Made by a program: the position numbers and the translations under genes
The notes under the pieces: generated by a model
Databases searched by the model: none
Seen by the model: the letters and a program-made list of their open reading frames with translations, nothing else
What the model was told of the DNA's origin: nothing
Shown: piece by piece, positions 59,821 to 64,000 of the stretch
Layout of the letters: each line of letters begins with the position of its first letter
How positions within the stretch are numbered: the stretch's first letter is position 1
Source of the DNA: Eudromia elegans
Lineage: Eukaryota; Chordata; Aves; Tinamiformes; Tinamidae
Assembly: GCA_003342815.1 (NCBI GenBank)
Contig: PTEX01000486.1
Span: 62,001-126,000, forward strand
Length of the DNA stretch: 64,000 bases
Direction of reading: 5' to 3'

Positions 59821-62800
59821 GCACCTGAGGTACCCTGGGGCGTCTGTTCTGGCTTAAAAAACCAGAAACAAATAAAAGACAAAGGAAAAAAGGCACGCGC
59901 ATGTCTTTGGTAGGAGCAAAGCTGACAAGCGGACTGCCTGCATCTCTTTGTGCTGCTTCCTGTAGGCGAATTTGCTTACACGTCCTGACCAACCGCACAC
60001 TGAAGGCCACAGAAAGCTCCCGCTGACTCCAGTGAGTTCCGCACTATGACCGGCATGATGATGCAGCACCGTTTGTGACCCATCCTTCTTGCATCCTGAC
60101 CCCTCAGAAAGCTCCTCGTTAGCTTTTGTCAGGAGGAACCAGAATTAAAAGGGGATCCTTAAAGGCACAGCACTTGAGGGCATGGGAGACAGCAGCAACG
60201 TTTCAATTCGGCGTATTAAAAATCCTCCTGCTCGAAGATGGTTTGAGGCACTGCTGAGGAGCTAATTCTCCTCACCTTTCACACAGCCGCTAGCTCGCAT
60301 TTAATCCAAAACTCCCGTCCGAACACAAGTCAAACCACCATTCAGACCCAAGGAACACGAACACAGCCCATGCTGCCTCAGAAGAATCTCAGCTAACACC
60401 ATTCACCATTGGACAGCTTTTATTTTTTAAGTCTTACTTCACAGATTCCCCCCAGAGTTCAGTGCAAAAATTATAAAAACTGAACAACAAAAAGAAGCTC
60501 AGCTTTTCCTCATTAATATTTATGAACTGCAAATTATAGTCTTTTGCATTGTTCACTTCAAACTAGCAAAATTGAGCGTCCCCTTCCCTTCATGTGCTGC
60601 TGCTTTTGAGAGGTCTACTTGACTTTGAAAGCAAACAGGATTTGGCTTCAATTGGCAGATAAGTTCAGATAAAACTATACTGGCAGGGCTCAGCATCGCA
60701 GTTTTACTTCAGGAAGGCTCGTGATGAACGGAGAAGAATGGAGCAATATAACAACTGTCCGTTACCATAATTAAAAGTGCCCAGTAATGTTTAGGATTCT
60801 CTCCTCTAAGCAGTTGCTCCAAGATTTAATACTAAGATAAAAGCGTAGTTTGAAAAATGCAATTTTACTACAATCTTCTTCCTATTCCTTACCTTTGCAG
60901 GAAGATAAAGGCCACTTTGCAGATTGAAATAGGACAAATATGTGTAACTCGACAGAACTCCCAATTGCAATGTAAAGAGAAAAGCAGTATTCAGGTCCCT
61001 GAAGCCTGAAAGCGAATGTCAAGGAGTGTATGAAACAGTCCACAGAAAAAGACAAGTTATAAAATTTGTGTCTGAATTTTGGATAAATTTTGATCTGCAT
61101 CACAGGATTATAGTCTGGAGATGCTTCAGTTACCAGTTTGAGTGACTGCACAAAGCACTTCCTTTGAAGCCATTTTACACCTGTGCCATTTCACCTTCTA
61201 AAGGAAATCAGTGCAAGGTCTCAGGAGACTGCTCTCATCTCCCTCCGATTTCCAGGGCTTCTCTGTCACCATGGAATCAGAAATGCACTGAAAATCTTCT
61301 GTGGCTCGAGGCACTTGATAGTTTCATTTCTGGGATGAGAGATTTATGCAAATTCATATATAATAATGGGGAACTTTGAAGCTTCTAAGATGTCCTTTTA
61401 CAGCTGAAAGGGTTGATTGGAAGCGAGCCTTTCCATTCAGCATTTTCCCTTGCTGACATAAAACATTACTTTCGCCTTTACAAAATTTTGTTTTGTGGAA
61501 ATTGCTATTAAAATGACAGCCTGGAATAATAATGCATCCTGTTGTCACATCCCTGTTAGTATTGCCAATTCAAACTGCAATTACTCTTCAGGTGAACTTC
61601 TGAGCCCAGAACACAGCATGCTGAATGCAGTGCTCTTACCTGAGGGTTGTTGCTTTTGGCCCTTTGCGGTTGTGTACTTCACATAAAATGAGATTTGCAG
61701 GGGAGGAAATTAGACAGCCAGTTCCAATTGAATTTCAATAAGTTCTGAGCACCTATTTCCCCTATAAACCCTGAAAACCATAGTCAGGATCATGCCCTAG
61801 GATGCAAATAAATGAGAAATGTCATCCTGACTGCTTCCTGCCATTTAGGAGTGTGTAGATGTGGTAGTTTCTTCCAGTCTCTCAGTTCTCTCCTTACCCT
61901 GGAAGCCCAAATCATTTGACTGCTGGGGTTTCTTTCACCCAATTTTATTCTAAGCTGAACTGACAAACTTCTTTGTGACAAAAATTGGCTTTGGGCTATT
62001 GGGCTATTACTGAATTAAGTTCTTCTTTTCTTTAACTGATTTCTATTCTTTAAAGTGTTTCTTCTACATCATTAAGCTCTTCCCTTTAGAGAAAGTCAAA
62101 GAACACTCCACAGTTTCTATACAGATTTGTGGATACTCAGTTTCTGTGTGGAGAAATAGTTGGAAAACTGTTAAAAATGGAGTGGAGAAGCTGAGTTCAC
62201 TACCACACTAGTTGGTGCTGGTAGAACCTTCTTTCTGCACAGCCAGTACTTGAGCTGCAGAAGGATGATCAGGCAGATCAGAGGGGATATGCACCACTCT
62301 TCTTTCAGTCTTGGAGGCCCATCTCCATTTGGGTTTAACTTTCTGTAGCATGGCTAAAAATATCAGGGAAATGTCACAGTCACAGAAATGGGCAATCTGT
62401 TGACAAGGTATCAGATAGCATGCAGCTATCTGGATAGCTTTAGTCTAATATCTACCGGGCATTCTTGTAAGAGCACATCTCCAGGCACAGTCTTCCCCTC
62501 CACTCTCACTCCACTCTGCCATCCCACACACCAACTGCTGGTGGGAATCTCCCCAAGCATTTTTATCACCAAACCATTCTTATCAACGTCAAAAGAGACA
62601 AGTCAGTCTGTTGTAGGCAAAAAGAGATTACCAGACTCTTCAGCAGGTCTGAGACCAGAGTCACCCAGTTTTTCTGCAATCACTTGATCCCCTCCCAAAA
62701 AGGAAAGTGGAAAGAGATAAGAAAAATCACACAATTAGATTATTTGACAGGCCCAGGTACGTAAAATGCCAAAGTAGTGCTCCTCAGCAATGAGGTGTTA

Positions 62801-64000
62801 TGAGGACGCAAAGAAAGCAAAGAAGTCATGAGTCTTTCTATCCAGTAATTCAAGATGATTGTGTTTGGAAGGCAAGAAATGCATACCTGGCTTTAGCAAG
62901 ATGATCACTGAACTTCCTTCCTGCATAAGCTAAAAGCAAAACAAAAGCTTCAGTATAGGGGCAATCTTATTCACTTTCCATTATTAGATCAGTCTTAGTT
63001 GGAGACTGTCTAGGATAGTTAATCAAGATCTCTGTCTCAAATACAAACAAACAAAAAAATCCACATCTTTCTGCACTCTATTCAGAATCCCTCCCCAAAC
63101 GCCGTAACATTTATGACAAGTGCAATCTTATTTCCAATGCCTGCAGAAGCAGTAGATAATTACAAAACAGACAGAATAGCTGGAGGAAGATAAGAAAAAT
63201 CATTATGTCACACAACCTTGAATGAGGTTGATGGTATATTAAAGAGCTACCGTGTAAAATCTTAGTTTTAGTGAAGTCAACGGTAAAGCTCCCACTGAGT
63301 TCACTTGAGAAGCTTTTATACAAAGAGTTATTTAGTGAAAGCTTAGGTCATTCTACAACACTGATAAAGGTTATAGTCTTAATGAGGAGGCTAATTAAGG
63401 TTTCTATGGTCTGTATATAATCGCTTCTAATCTACAGTGCTTAGGAGAAATGAAGTCAAAATCATGATAATTTTTCAAACATGAATATCCTAGTTAAAAA
63501 AAAACTTTAATAATTTTTATGTATTAGAATTTTGTTTTGAAATTCAAAAGACATGCAAAATTTCAATGCGATGTAATGATAATGAGTAAACAAAGGATAA
63601 TTAGTCCCTTCTCACCTTTTTTATCCTCTTTTTCCAACATCTTAATGTCTCTCCTTTTTCACTTCTCAGAGGAATTTACTCACAGGCTACACATCCGTTG
63701 CCTACAATTCTATTCCCAAAATAATTTTTTCCAGAACCTTAGAAAGCAGACAGGGGCCAAATGTGGGACTTGAAAAGTACATGGCCACTACTGGTAGAGA
63801 CTAGAATCTAATTTGCTGTGGGAGGAGCCAGGCAGTGACACAATGCAGCCCCTGAACCTTAGTTATATGGTAACACTCATTATCTGACAGTAGCAGCAGA
63901 AATATGCAGAAGACACCAAGTATCCGATTCACCTAAAGAAAATGCTCTTAAGGACAGACGTCCAGCAGGTGTAACCAGCATGAACAGGCACAAAGATTTT
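59821..64000. other. PTPRO intron 1, right end of window
   Basis: No second exon for the plus-strand promoter and no PTPRO exon 1 was recognised. Short AT-rich, ATTA-bearing stretches (for example 60480-60560) could be conserved non-coding elements. Open frames here have no recognisable domain. Confidence 0.45.

Noticed and set aside
59474-60010. A 178-residue minus-strand frame across the CpG island as a gene
   Set aside because: Its length reflects few stop codons in CpG-rich DNA. It has no recognisable domain, and the island's start and splice signals point the other way.
1-64000. Endogenous retrovirus or LTR element, CRISPR array, rRNA gene
   Set aside because: No paired terminal repeats, no gag/pol/env-like reading, no regularly spaced direct repeats and no rRNA-like sequence were noticed.

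Overview
The window looks like part of a bird chromosome (an archosaur at least). The repeats are almost all CR1 LINE copies whose 3' tails are built from ATTCTATG/ATTCTGTG units, overall repeat density is low, and the one clear coding piece is a vertebrate exon. No bacterial, plasmid, CRISPR, viral or operon-like organisation is visible. The only host coding sequence I can defend is one internal exon on the minus strand (5127-5400). It encodes the first extracellular fibronectin-III-like segment of the receptor tyrosine phosphatase PTPRO (GLEPP1; called CRYP-2 in chick). It is a 91-codon match to remembered mammalian PTPRO, with a consensus acceptor and a consensus GTAAGT donor. On this reading, 1-5126 is intron 2 and everything right of 5400 is the very large intron 1. 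Exon 1 (the signal peptide) was not found and probably lies beyond 64000.

Layout: 1-5126 is intron 2, with a CR1 3' fragment at 511-696 and a GC-rich block behind a T tract at 3481-3850. Exon 2 is at 5127-5400. From 5401 to 28313 intron 1 is mostly unique AT-rich DNA with a few microsatellites, short hairpins and a CpG-rich islet near 17.8 kb. From 28314 to 42141 repeats concentrate: a degraded plus-strand CR1, a 2.7-kb minus-strand CR1 with recognisable endonuclease and reverse transcriptase regions, three or four fragments resembling ancient MIR SINEs, and a plus-strand CR1 3' end with scattered N bases. From 42142 to 59629 there are two more plus-strand CR1 3' ends and a non-coding stretch at 47.8 kb with three TAATTAC homeodomain-type motifs. 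A small CpG island at 59.64-59.82 kb carries a perfect NRF1 motif, a Kozak-type ATG and a plus-strand splice donor. It looks like a promoter with a first exon on the strand opposite PTPRO.

How the parts relate: the window is essentially the inside of one long gene. The CpG island is the most interesting spot. Its strand and place match what would be expected for a distal, antisense-overlapping first exon of RERG, the mammalian neighbour transcribed divergently from PTPRO, but that identity is inference. I found no undescribed coding system. The other findings are regulatory candidates, repeat archaeology and assembly oddities.
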